Assembly (NCBI GenBank): GCA_012845835.1 | Contig: JABAKD010000016.1 | Coordinates: forward strand, 6,541,919-6,605,918 | Reading direction: 5' to 3' | DNA: 64,000 nucleotides | DNA from: Undaria pinnatifida | Taxonomy: Eukaryota > Sar > Phaeophyceae > Laminariales > Alariaceae | Shown here: positions 46,101-55,677 of the stretch, piece by piece | How the letters are laid out: every line of letters begins with the position of its first letter | Position numbering within the stretch: position 1 is the stretch's first letter | The notes under the pieces: generated by a model | Told to the model about the DNA's origin: nothing | What the model saw: only the letters and a program-made list of their open reading frames with translations | Database searches by the model: none | Translations under genes and position numbers: made by a program

Positions 46101-49100
46101 TACAACCCTGGCGATAGGAACATCCGACGCTTGGCAAGGTATTCTTCCTGTAGGATACACGTGGGGCCGGAACAATCAATTCATTGATTATTACCCCCCC
46201 CCCCCCCTAGAGGCGAACGTAGGTGCGTCAGAAAGGGAAGACCGTGGTTGAGACGGGTTACAGAGATAGTTCACAAGAGAAGGAGTAAAGAAGTGTGTAG
46301 CTAAACTTAAGAATAGAAAGGCAGCAGGGGCAGATGAAATAGTGAACGAATTTATGAAGTACGGGGGAGAAGGTATGCTTACCATGACGGCTGTGTTGTA
46401 TACTTGGATATGGAAAAAACGAGTAGGCGCCAAAGAGGTGGAGAGAAGGAGGAGGAGTAAACTTATTCAAGAAAGGAGATAAGGCTGACCCGGGGAAATA
46501 CCGAGGTATAACGCTAGTAAGCACCATAGGCGAAATATTCTGTACGATTTTGAAAAATAGAATGGGAACAATGTTGGATCAATATTTGGGAAATTGGGAT
46601 CAGAGGAAAGATGTGGAGAATAATGAAAAATATGACGGAATGTGCGAGAAGTGCTGTGATTTTGGACGGGGAAATATCCAAATATGTTGATATTTTACAA
46701 GGAGTTGCACAGGGATGTACACTATCACCCAATCCCTTGTTCAAGGTATATATTAGTGACATGATGGTAGCAGTCGAAGCAGCAAAGCAAGGAGTCACGA
46801 TGGGGGAAGATACGGTGTTGGGGTTGATGTTTGCGGATGATTTCGTGGGGATATCAGAAACACCTGAAGGATTGCAGAAACAGATAACCAGGATACCGTT
46901 TTTTTTTCCTTTTTGCGGTCACCATGATGGTTATCGAGTTAGATCCTATTGTGCCGGGTGGAAAACCCTAACTCCGCACAAGGGGAATGATCGCACCACG
47001 TAGTGTGAATACGGTAAGACACCCGCGAGGCAGTTATATAGTAATACCCATTGGAGTCTCTGGAGTGGCCACACCAGAAAACAAAGTAACTCATTGGCGC
47101 TGTACTCCATAAGCAAGAAAGTAGGCACAAGGTGCCGAAGTCCGTATTACGAGCGGTGCTTGGAAGGATCCAGTTCGTTCTTCATGCGACTCGCCGAACA
47201 CCACACGGCGCTTCGCGCTTGGTGGAAGCAATGTCTGCCTGGTTGGTGAAAACCCGACGTGCTCCGTCCCGGCATAGTCGGGATGCGAGGGTCTATGGTC
47301 ATACGACTACGGCCATGCACAAACTGAGTACACCCCCCCCCCGCCCCCTCCGATTAGACTCAGCTCAGCCTATCAACTATCTCCACTCCTTTCGGCAATT
47401 CCCAAGCCTCGTTATGCACGCGATTGCTGACTTCCCTTCTGTCTTGTTAATCATTTCTGCGAAAAACGGTGAAAACCACCGATATGAGGACTCGGATGCC
47501 CGCCTGTGCGATTCCGTAAGGACACCTGTTGACAAACGAGTTGAATCGAAACACGAACAAATACATACGCGGAAGCGCGGTCACGTTAAACCTTATACCC
47601 CTTCGAAAATGATTTGACGCGAATTCCAAGTATAACAATATGTTGTCCCCAAAAACGTAGATGCAGTTCTAAACATGTCAAGCTTCGCTCTAGTAAGAGA
47701 TGTAGCGCTGACTGCTAGCTCAGCGGTTACGGGTGTGCATCTAGCAAAATTCGCAATCCGGGGCCTATCTGGCTGTTTTAAGCCTGGACCTCGGGTGTAC
47801 CCTAGGGTGGGTTGCAGTCCCTTTTTGTTAGCGTTGACTGTTTTTAGCGCAGTGGTTACGGGGGTGCGCGTCGAAGAATTTTTACCCATTCCGCGGGAGG
47901 ATTTACAAGACAAAAGTAATATACATGCTACCGGTAAGGTAGCATGTGCACCCATCCTTTTCTGAGGCTCGTAACCTATTCAGGAGCTCTCTGGATACCT
48001 AACCCCCCAAAATATAGTTTGATAAAATTGAAAGTGCAACCCGATGAAAAATCAGTCCCGTGCCCTAGATATACAGAAAAAAAAAGGCAATGCGAAACAA
48101 GAATGTCATTCCGACGATTTTATTAATAACTCAACGCCTCCACCACTGAAAACCCTTTTTGGGGACAATTTTACGTGAAGTTAATATGGGGAGGGGTTTT
48201 GGGGCTCTACGGGGGTTAAGGTAGGTTAAGATAGGTTAAGGAGCCCCCGTAATCCAGAAAAGGTTTAAGCCGAAACGTGCTTCCTATGACCTTGGCTACG
48301 GTACGGGAGGGGTACCCCCCTTTGTCGCTGCTAACGCGTTTGAGCCACTCGTCCGAGAGTAACTCTGTACCTCAATGAAGAAGAAGTTTTAGGTGATAAA
48401 AATGAAGGCACGTACCATAGTGGGGAGGGGGGAGGAGGGCCCGCTATGTGACCCCGGATCTACGCTACTACTGGGAGGGAGCGGGAGAGTAGTGCGAGGA
48501 TAATAAAATCGGATGAAGAAAAGAAAAAAGAAGAAAGAGAAAACACACACATACACACACAAACCCGGAAGTGGGCTGACCGTAACCCGTGTGGAGCTGC
48601 CAAAACATACTACATTGCTTCCATCTAACTTCCCCCCGAAAGGTGGGTGTAATACGGTTCAAAACTAAGTATTGATAGCCTCCCCTTTTCCCACCCGCCG
48701 GAGGATTGAAAACAAGAATATAAGGTATTCGTCTGGTTTGGTGTTGCCTTTGCCGACGGGTGGGTTTGCAAAGGCTCCCCGAGAACCGCTCTGATTGGCT
48801 GCACTATTTTTCTCTATGGGCTGTGGCGGTAAGGAAAAGCTTTATTGTCATAGCCCATAGACTCGTTCTACTCCCTCTCGTAGGAGTGTTGGTTGGCAGC
48901 CGAGGTAAATGGACACGCGACACATAAATAAGCAGAAGTGTGGTTGCCTTAGATTAGCTCCCCGTAGGACTGCTGTCGGAATTGACACAAAATACAACGC
49001 ACCTGGTTTTGATCTTTTGGTCTTGTGTTTTCAGGTGGGTTTGCGAAGGCTCCCGGAGAACCGCCTGATTTGCTCCACTCGTTCTACTCTCTCTGCTGGC

Positions 49101-49222
49101 TTTCGCTATCGAAGGAGGAGGGGCTAGAGCCGATGGACGCTGCCTTGGGCATCACCAGACGGGCCAGCAATCGCGTCACGTCTGGGGTCGATGTCGGGTC
49201 AGCGGTGGGAGTCTTCCTATAG
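34155..49222 (+). CDS. PGGT1B: Protein geranylgeranyltransferase type I, beta subunit
   Basis: Catalytic subunit that, with the shared alpha subunit, attaches geranylgeranyl to CaaX proteins such as Rho-type GTPases. Nine exons: 34155-34250, 34744-34870, 35404-35474, 36244-36473, 36900-37032, 38002-38047, 43321-43427, 44677-44827 and 49035-49222, with GT-AG borders and matching phases. They encode 382 residues, close to the roughly 377 of animal PGGT1B. Family blocks in order are LAYFCVVGLDVLGKL, RCGFRGGAFGG, LAMTYSALATL, LQHEDGS, LRFTYCACA, GFDGGIGLAPGRES, PTFCAVASM, GFQGRPNKADDCCCSFWVG and PPDLLHSFYSL. The zinc ligands of the family map to Asp283, Cys285 and His335, so the enzyme looks functional. 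The exon 4 acceptor (AAG, 36241-36243) is the least certain border; exon 4 carries an acidic insert. Intron 6 (5.3 kb) and intron 8 (4.2 kb) hold most of the transposons. Confidence 0.93.
37030..37235 (+). repeat. Splice-donor-like minisatellite in intron 5
   Basis: About seven degenerate units of about 30 bp resembling TACGTGAGTACTTGGTATCG. The first unit contains the actual exon 5 donor (TAC|GTGAGT at 37033), and later units keep GTGAGT, ATGAGT or GCGAGT. Confidence 0.6.
38210..39462. mobile_element. Non-autonomous hAT-like element, copy 2
   Basis: The ends are CAAGGCTTTTCACGGG and, as reverse complement, CAGGGCTTTTCACGGGTCA. The flanking 8-mers GTTTTTTT (38202-38209) and GTATTTTT (39463-39470) match at 7 of 8 positions. 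Subterminal GGGTC/GACCC pentamer arrays are even longer than in copy 1, and the interior is copy 1 in inverted orientation. It starts 162 bp after exon 6 of the geranylgeranyltransferase gene. No transposase. Confidence 0.78.
39955..41946. mobile_element. 2-kb foldback element with inverted arms of about 780 bp
   Basis: The left arm (39955-about 40735) and right arm (about 41166-41946) are inverted copies, for example GACAACCTGCAATAAGG at one end and its complement at the other. Each arm is made of degenerate units of about 270 bp (GCGGACAAACCG, CGAAATACTTGCCACCCC, GCTAGCGAAAAAA..GG). The 430-bp centre is another unit in right-arm orientation. A clear target duplication was not found. Long overlapping ORFs on both strands are by-products of the symmetry. 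It lies in intron 6 of the geranylgeranyltransferase gene. Confidence 0.75.
42239..42346. repeat. 9-bp minisatellite GTGTTTAGT
   Basis: About 12 units with rare T-to-C changes. It translates as FSV repeats on one strand and NTL repeats on the other, both artefacts. Confidence 0.9.
42478..43260. repeat. Direct duplication around a hairpin
   Basis: A segment at about 42478-42700 and another at 43054-43260 share CGACTCTCRGC, GTAAAAGGGTT or GTGAAAGGGTT, CACGAG, GTGTCGGGATA and GGGAGYGRTGCTCT in the same order. The hairpin element lies between them. Confidence 0.5.
42756..43054. mobile_element. 300-bp foldback (hairpin) element
   Basis: The left arm starting CCTCAGATGTCACCTACAT and the right arm ending with the complement of CCTCAGATGCCACCTGCAT pair over about 130 bp (AGAAAGTCGGGCACGCTTTT inside), with a short A/T-rich loop of about 50 bp. 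Non-coding; intron 6 of the geranylgeranyltransferase gene. Confidence 0.65.
44165..44370 (-). mobile_element. SINE fragment (body only)
   Basis: Minus-strand relative of the SINE at 11.6-11.9 kb, sharing CTCATCGATGAAAA-like and GCGCGAGAGC sequence but lacking the tRNA-like head. Intron 7 of the geranylgeranyltransferase gene. Confidence 0.45.
44848..45012 (-). mobile_element. SINE fragment (3' body)
   Basis: Minus-strand relative of the same SINE (GACACCTGTGACCACGGCTT and a G/C run), diverged and headless. It begins about 20 bp after exon 8 of the geranylgeranyltransferase gene. Confidence 0.45.
45231..45735. repeat. GATGATGTTAT minisatellite, about 500 bp
   Basis: Dozens of GATGATGTTAT, GATGATGTTAG and GATCATGTTAG units. 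Variants are clustered (a run of GATCATGTTAG around 45440-45510), showing stepwise amplification. Intron 8 of the geranylgeranyltransferase gene. Confidence 0.9.
46205..46890 (+). mobile_element. LINE fragment with reverse transcriptase core
   Basis: Readable pieces are [48 protein letters not shown] and [19 protein letters not shown], with frameshifts between the first and second halves. It stops abruptly at about 46890, where the minus-strand relative at 22.9-24.4 kb continues. The order (fingers, block A region lost, block B, block C) is that of LINE reverse transcriptases. Confidence 0.82.
47105..47345 (+). repeat. C-tailed dispersed repeat, copy 2
   Basis: Shares GACTCGCCGAACAC, CACGGCGCTTCGCGCTTG, CTGCCTGGTTGGTGAAAACC, CGACGTGCTCCGTCC and GGGATGCGAGGGTCTATGG with 55.3-55.6 kb and partly with 12.4 kb. 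It ends in a poly-C run. Confidence 0.6.
48755..48885 (+). pseudogene. Decayed duplicate of geranylgeranyltransferase exon 9
   Basis: 48758-48806 copies the start of exon 9 (GGTGGGTTTGC, AAGGCTCCC, GAGAACCGC), and 48862-48883 copies a further part (ACTCGTTCTACTC). The acceptor AG has become GG, an extra base shifts the frame and about 55 bp of unrelated sequence interrupts it, so it cannot be spliced in as exon 9. It lies 280 bp upstream of the intact exon. Confidence 0.65.
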
Positions 49223-49480
49223 TGCCGGTTGAATAGTGCATCTTGCCGATATAGCGCCGGTTGAATAGTGTCAATACTCTCTATACTGCCTGTTGAACAG
49301 TGCCAATGCCCTCTATAATGCCGATTGAATAGTACCTCTTGCCGATATAGTGCCGGTGAAATCGCTTGGCACAAACTGAAACCCACGATTCTACAGCAGA
49401 AGTACCAGTATCGGTACTATGCCTAATAGTGCCAGTGTCCGCTATTGCGCCGGTATTGCTGGCTGGCACATACCGGTGCT
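49205..49480. repeat. Tandem TAGTGCCGGTTGAATAGTG units
   Basis: About six to eight units of roughly 33 bp (CGATATAGTGCCGGTTGAATA and variants) begin right at the stop codon of the geranylgeranyltransferase gene, so they form its 3' UTR or immediate downstream region. Related motifs occur at 49920 and 9150. Confidence 0.6.
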
Positions 49481-51714
49481 AGACTAGGGAGGCCACTGCT
49501 GTACATTGAAGGTGGGGTGTAATTGTCGCTAAGAACTCGCGCAGCAGGATTCTTTGTAGCTGTTGTCATCTTGTGTGCGTTGGTGGATGTGTGATGGTTG
49601 CTTTATCAAGTAAACACAGGCTTCAGCCGCCTCGAACGGGCTCCCTATTGTTTTGGCGCCGTGTAAATCCGAAGCTCGCATCGTAGGAAATGTGAATGCC
49701 CCCCCGTGTGGCGCTTTCAGGTTGGAGCTTCTGGGAAGAAGCGTGCCACGTCGCTTACGTCTGTTTCTGTGTGTTTGGTTGGGATATTGGCGCTCCGATC
49801 GGCGCTGTCTCTCGGAGCTGTGAAGCGTATGGTCTCATTTTACGTCTTGCTTCTCGAAATAGCTATCTGTAGTTGTTCGTAGCTGTAGCTGCTCACAGGG
49901 CGAGTGGTACAGCGTGGTGGTCCCTCTGTAGCGCCGGCTTGGTAGTGCCAGTTGCCTGCTACAGTGCCTGTGAAATCGTGTTGCAGGCACAGATGGAAAC
50001 TACCAGTAGTGGCAGTATGAGAAGTGACGCGTGCTACGATAGAGGTGCACCACTTTTTTCCTAATACTACCCCTCCATTTGGGGGCTTAAGACCGCTCTA
50101 AGGCAAAAACTGATTTGGAGAAAAATAAAAGTGTTACCGGATGAAGCATATCCCATGGCCTGGGCATATAACGAGAATCATGAACAAAAATAAATGGGGC
50201 GTATTTTTCGACGACTTTGGGTTAAGGAGCCCCGTCATTCGGAGAGGTCCCGTTTCAGACGAAAGTGACACCTCTATCGTAGCGTGCGTCAAGCCACAAT
50301 TCATGGGACAGTTCATGGGACAGTTCATGGGACAATTCATGGGACAAATCATGGGACAGTTCATTGGACAATGCATGGGACAATTCATGGGACAATTCAT
50401 GGCGGATTTGGGCTTTTTTTTAAGCTGTGCATTCGTGGGGAAAAGTACCCAGTTTTGTGCCAGATGCCTGGTAGCAGTTTTGTCGATCGTATTGCTAGGT
50501 ATACATATGCTGCGTAATCTACGTTAGTCTCAAGTTGGTTAATACCCTTTGCTCTTTTGCTATAGCATAAAAACATGGCGACAAGAATTGCAGTCTACGC
50601 CTCGTCGTCCTGTTTTCTGTGGTTGTTTCAAGGGATTTTCTTGCCGAAGGATGATACCGCCCTAGCTTATGGGTTGGACTATGACCATGCATGCGTGGTA
50701 CCAGGTATGTGCGTTTTGATGAGAAAAAAAGCATAACGTCAGCCGCCTCTAGCGTAAAATATAAACAAGCGTAGAATTACCCCTTGTACAAGAACTACTT
50801 GGAATTTGATGGGAACCTTTTTTTTAGGATGCATACAGCAGTAGTGTTAGATATTACAGAGGAACGTAGTGTTCAGGCCAAGATATGGTTACTATAAACA
50901 AAGGAATGTGTAGGTTTTGGCGTTTTTTGTGGGTTCAGATTAGTATATATGTCTGTTTAGATAATACCTGGTAATCGCTTTTACTCTGTCCAGCTCAGAT
51001 AAACAAGTGGCGGTGGTGGCATATGAACGAGACAGCGGCGACCGATCGATGTCACTGCAGCACGGGGGGGGTGCAAATAAGCGTGCGAGCGAGCCAAAAC
51101 AAGATAACAACTTTGGTTTATTTATGGTTTATCCTTGAACCGCATTGTAGAGCGATCGACTATCAATAGTCGATCGACCCATCCATGCGCATGATTCTTT
51201 GGAAATATGCTACCCAGTTTTGGTGGGCCGTTGTGTTTGGCTACTGTAGTAATGCATGCAGATGGGGGGGGTCACAGGGAGGGGGGAGCTTATTATAGCA
51301 CCCTACTGCCACAGCTGTTAGTCACAAAGTATACGATTAATGATCATGCTGCTGCATGATGAACCGGGCGGTGTTTCGGGAACAAATTGTTCATCTTGGA
51401 GGAATTGTAGAGTTCTTTGCCAAACTTAATTTGTTACACTACAAGGGCTCCGCATGGGTGCCGGCATACGCCGCCACCCATGCTTCGGGTAGGGCAGGGC
51501 AGCACTTCGAATTGTTCGATTCAATACTTGGTAAAGTGAAAAAAATCACCACACACAATCATAATCTGCGCGTACAGTATGTAAGGTAATGCCAAGAGTT
51601 CGATATAGACTAACAATCATAACAATGTACTACTATTAATAGCTACCTTTTTTTAAGTGAATCCGATGCCGAGCTTAAATCCGATCGGATAAATCCGAGC
51701 ACACGCCGACTGAC
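49481..51714. other. Intergenic region, no convincing gene
   Basis: Contains the 12-bp minisatellite at 50300. A 77-codon plus-strand ORF at 51356-51589 (contains HFELFDSILGKVKK) has ordinary composition, but no family was recognised and no splice partners were found. Otherwise nothing recognised. Confidence 0.35.
50300..50403. repeat. 12-bp minisatellite TTCATGGGACAG
   Basis: About nine units in frame, reading FMGQ on the plus strand inside an otherwise unremarkable ORF (50141-50527). Probably non-coding. Confidence 0.8.
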
Positions 51715-51985
51715 CCTAGGTCAGCTTCGTGAGTTCGAATCCCCCCGAGTGCGTACTCGTATAATTTGTCGTCTGGTGCACTAATTGACTTGCGGAAAGC
51801 GCGAGAGCGTGAGTTAGCAACACTCGATGAAAAATCGACGATCAAAGGGTGCTGAACCCTATGCCCCCCCCCAAAATAAAGGCAATAACCGGGGGGGGGG
51901 AAGGTAAGGACGACACCTGTGACCACGGCTTGTATGCTCAGAAGCTGAAAAGTAGAAGTGTGCCAAAAGAAAAAAAACACTAAAA
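51715..51985 (+). mobile_element. SINE-like element, copy 2
   Basis: Starts within the tRNA-like head at GTCAGCTTCGTGAGTTCGAA (B box GTTCGAATCC). Continues through GCGCGAGAGCGTGAGTTAGC and GACCACGGCTTGT to an A-rich tail at 51967-51985. The A-box end is missing. Confidence 0.6.
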
Positions 51986-52446
51986 GAGATGATCAATCAG
52001 CAATCAGCATCAATAAGGAGCACGTCAAGTACGAAGCAGCACAAACGTATTTGTCAGTTACGTACCAACACACGACCGCTTGCACTTGACCGGTTAACGA
52101 CCACAGCAACGGAGTCAGGGACCACAGCAACAACAAAGCACGCCGTCCTACTGTCTACTTACCACCACCTTCGAGTGGCGCAGATTAACAAGAGGAGGAA
52201 CTTGGATAATACAACCCTCGAGGCCCCGGGGATGCAGCCACTCGCAATGCTGCTGTGTGGCTTTTCCTGGCGCCGCAGTAATCATAATCACTACTACCTC
52301 CTCCTCGTTTAGTCATGCGTGCGCTTCAGCAGCTAGTTGATCTATTTTTTTCCCATTTATTTCTGCAAATAAATATAGCCAACAAAGCTCACAACGGTGG
52401 TTATTTACCCAAAGGACCAACGCTATTATCGATAGTAGTAATAGTC

Positions 52447-52690
52447 TTCGAGTGTAACCCCACTAGACCACCGGGGCGACCGGCTCTATATCATTTACTG
52501 CCCCGGTGGCGTATCAGGTTATATCCTCGAGCCTGTGGTACAGGTATAGATCAGCTTCGTGAGTTCGAATTCCCCCGAGTGCGTACTCGTATAATTTTTC
52601 GTTTTGTTGTGGACTATTTGACTTGCGGAAAGCGCGAGAGCGTGAGTTAGCAACACTCGATGAAAAATCGACGATCAGTGTAACTGGTAT
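52447..52690 (+). mobile_element. SINE-like element, copy 3, intact tRNA-like head
   Basis: A-box match TGGCGTATCAG at 52507-52517 and B-box GTTCGAATTCC at 52563-52573, 56 bp apart as in tRNA genes with a long variable arm. The body matches copies 1 and 2 up to AAATCGACGATCA, and the 3' half is missing. Confidence 0.6.
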
Positions 52691-53335
52691 TATAACACGC
52701 GCTCAAGCCCTGCAGACGTCAAGAAAAACAAACGCTCGAGAGATCACCACCGCAAAATTGAAAACTTTAGCAACTGCCCACCGTTCGGAAATGATGCCAA
52801 TGTCGGAAATTATCCAGACGCTGCGGACGTTATTATAAGATACAACCGAAGTCGCAAGATTACCTCCTCAAAATACAATACTTTTGCAACTTCTCCCTTG
52901 TCTCGCTCAGCATCCATTCGATTTCACGTCGAGGTGCCCAACGGATAAGGAAGGGCGGGGGGCGTTGGAGCCGCCCCCGGAAGACTTTTACGTGTTTCAT
53001 TCGGTTAAGCCCTGCAAACGTCAAGCAAAACAAACAAACAAACGCTCCAGCCCTGCAGACGTCACAAGCAAAACAAACGCTCGAGAGTATGTCACCGCAC
53101 ACTTCCAAACATTAGCAACTACCGTTTGGAAATGATGCCAATTTTGTAAATCATTCAGGCGCTGAAGACATTAAGATACAAGCAAAATGTCCGGAATTCC
53201 TCCTCGACATGCGGTATTTTTGCAACTTCTAGCTTGTCTCGCTCGGCATCCGTCCGCGTTCACGTCGATGTGCGGAACGGACACGGCAGGGCGAGGGGCG
53301 TTGGAGACGCCCCCCGAAGGCGGCGCTCGAACGGA
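52690..53335. repeat. Tandem duplication of about 330 bp
   Basis: 52700-53000 and 53030-53330 share AAACAAACGCTCGAGAG, GGAAATGATGCCAAT, TTTTGCAACTTCT, TTGTCTCGCTC and GGCGTTGGAG in order. No coding frame is conserved between the units. Confidence 0.6.
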
Positions 53336-53467
53336 GCTATTTGACCGAGAATTCCAGTTCCGCGAAACGCATACTTAGGCCGAGACGAAAAAAAACTCCT
53401 GACCGAATCCCTGAAACAAAGAATGATTTTATATACTCCGGAGTATATCATAAAAATAAAAGTACAC

Positions 53468-54215
53468 CCCAGCTGTGAGATCGAAGATTTTGTCGAAACT
53501 CATCTTTGCAAGCTGTGTGTGATACTCCGATCGCGCGCATTACGGGTTGTGTGCCCTCATTAAGGATATAGGTCAGCGACTCCCCTTGCAACTACAGTGT
53601 AGCTATCAGGGTCAACAGGGTGATGTTAGTCAGCCTGTGCGCAGAAACTATAGAACCCGTTTCTGAGGGGGACAAAATCTGACAGCTGTGGAAGGAAATG
53701 CATCAGTTTATCAAGTGAATCCTGTAAGTCGAATAACCGGGGAGGGGAGGACGGAGTTGGACGTGGGGGGGGGGGGGGGGATCGTGTCGCATAGATGTAG
53801 GGGTTTGCTATACGCGTGGTGCTAGATCTAGGCGATATTTCGGGTGGTGGGGAAGGAGGGGGCGTTGGGGGGGGGCGGGAATTGCAGCAGTCGCATGGAT
53901 GGCTCTAGAAAGATAATGAGGTGATATCAAGTGCGTGGAAGTGTTTATTACTCTGGCAGATTTCGATGTTAGGTGGGGCGTTTGAGCGGAAGGGAGCGGG
54001 GAAGAAAACAAAACAAAAAAAACGGGGGGAGCGGGGGGCGGGGGGGGGGGGGGGGGGGGGGGGGGGAAGGGTTTTCAAGACATTTAGGTCACATATATTA
54101 TAAAATACTCCAGCTGTGAGATCGAAGATTTGGTCGAAACTCATCTTTGCAAGCTTGTGTGTGATACTCCGATCGCGCCTATTACGCATATATGTAGGGG
54201 CTTGCTATACGCGTG
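53468..54215 (+). repeat. Left arm of a large inverted repeat
   Basis: Runs from an LTA-core copy (53470) through AGGGTGATGTTAGTCAG, CCCGTTTCTGAGGG and TTGCTATACGCGTGG to a second LTA-core copy (54111). The reverse complement of 62317-63337 follows the same order with high identity; that arm has an extra segment of about 270 bp. The arms enclose about 8 kb including the retroelement. Confidence 0.7.
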
Positions 54216-54780
54216 GTGTTAGGTCTAGGCGATCTTGCGGGTGGTGGGGAAGGAGGGGGCGTTGGGGAGCGGGGGGGCGGGGGAATGAATGAAAGCTACG
54301 TCATGGATGGCTAGAAAGATAATTACGTGATATCAATTGGGTAGAAGTGTTTATTAGTCTGGCCGATTTCGATTGTATGTGGTGCGTTTGAAAAAGAGGG
54401 TGGGGAGAAAAAAAAATAGGAGGGGGAAGGGGGGGGGGGCGGATTAATTGGAGCTACGGCATGGATGGCTAGAAAGATACCCGAGGTGATATCAGCTGGC
54501 TCAGGCAGATGTTGATTTTAGGTGGGGCGTTTGAACAAGATGGATTTGGGGGGGGGGGGGGGGGGGCACTTCAATATGTGCGCGGAAACTATAAACCCTT
54601 AAAGGGGGCAAATTTGACGGTTGTAGCAAAAAGGAATCCCTTTATATCACCTGCCTGGTATTGTTTATTTTTCTAGAAGATTTGATGTTAGATGGCCAGA
54701 AAGATAATGAGGTGATGTCAGCCGGCTGTTACGTAGTGTTTACTACTCTGGCAGATTTTGATTTTAGGTGGGGCGTTTGA
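54215..54780. repeat. Further truncated units of the arm repeat
   Basis: Partial units sharing ATGGATGGCTAGAAAGATAA, GAAGTGTTTATTA, GATTTCGAT or GATTTTGAT and GTGGGGCGTTTGAAC, separated by G runs. Not coding. Confidence 0.6.
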
Positions 54781-55309
54781 ACAAATATATGTATTCCCGT
54801 GGTGAGCCCAATCGGGGTTGTACCCGCGGTGTCAGACACCTCTGGCCTGGTGTATATGCTGTACTACTACTGCTGTTACCACAGCAGTACTATTACTGCC
54901 ACCACCTACCGCTGTTACTCCCTGTACTGTAACAATACAGTGCTGACTTCCCCCCCTCTGGAGCTCGGCGTGCGTATGAGCCCAGGAGAAACGATTCGGA
55001 ACAACGAGCAACAAGTTGCTTATCACTAATAGTGCTCTCTATGTACTCTGTACTACAGTACCGGTATGTCGTATCATATCATATACCAGGTAATAATAGG
55101 TATGCGCACTCTGTTACAGTAGGTGTATGCTCTCGCTCTCTGTATTCTGTAGGGCCGTGATTTTAAATTGGTTGCGGCGAAGGCTTAGGCTCGCCTGGAT
55201 TTCTTCCGAGTCAAATCGACCAAGCGAACGCGAACCAACCCCGATCACCCGATCACCCCCCCCCCCCCCTCCGCCTCAATCAATCCATTCGGATTGTCAT
55301 CCATATATG

Positions 55310-55635
55310 CAAGAAATTACACACAAGGTGTCGAAGACCGTTTCACAAGCGGTTTAGGATGAAGCTAACGCTTCATGTGACTCGCCGAACACACCTCACG
55401 GCGCTTCGCGCTTGATGCATGCGAGATGTTTGCCTTGGGTCTCGGTGACAACCAGACGTATACATGCTCCGTCCGGGGATCGTCGGGATGCTAGGGTCTA
55501 TAGTCATCCGACTACGACACTATATATCCATGAAATGAGTGCACCCCCCCTGCGCGCCACGCTTAATGCGCGAGAGGGCATGGTCCTACGAGCTACGGCC
55601 GGCCATGCATGACACGATTATCACCCCCCCCCCCC
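55310..55635 (+). repeat. C-tailed dispersed repeat, copy 3
   Basis: Same order of blocks as 47105-47345, from ACACAAGGTGTCGAAG to the GGCCATGCATGACACGATTA end and a poly-C run that forms the junction with the retroelement. Partial pieces recur at 62025-62075, 62265-62310 and 63360-63410. Confidence 0.6.
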
Positions 55636-55677
55636 AACCTCACTTGCGGTTCTTACTGCATTCAGTAGGAACGACCC

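Noticed and set aside
46514-46798. Minus-strand ORF overlapping the LINE fragment
   Set aside because: Antisense shadow of the reverse transcriptase on the plus strand.
53770-54070. Long G and C homopolymers as functional G-quadruplex switches
   Set aside because: They recur at the same place in each repeat unit on both arms and vary in length as expected of repeat slippage or assembly uncertainty.
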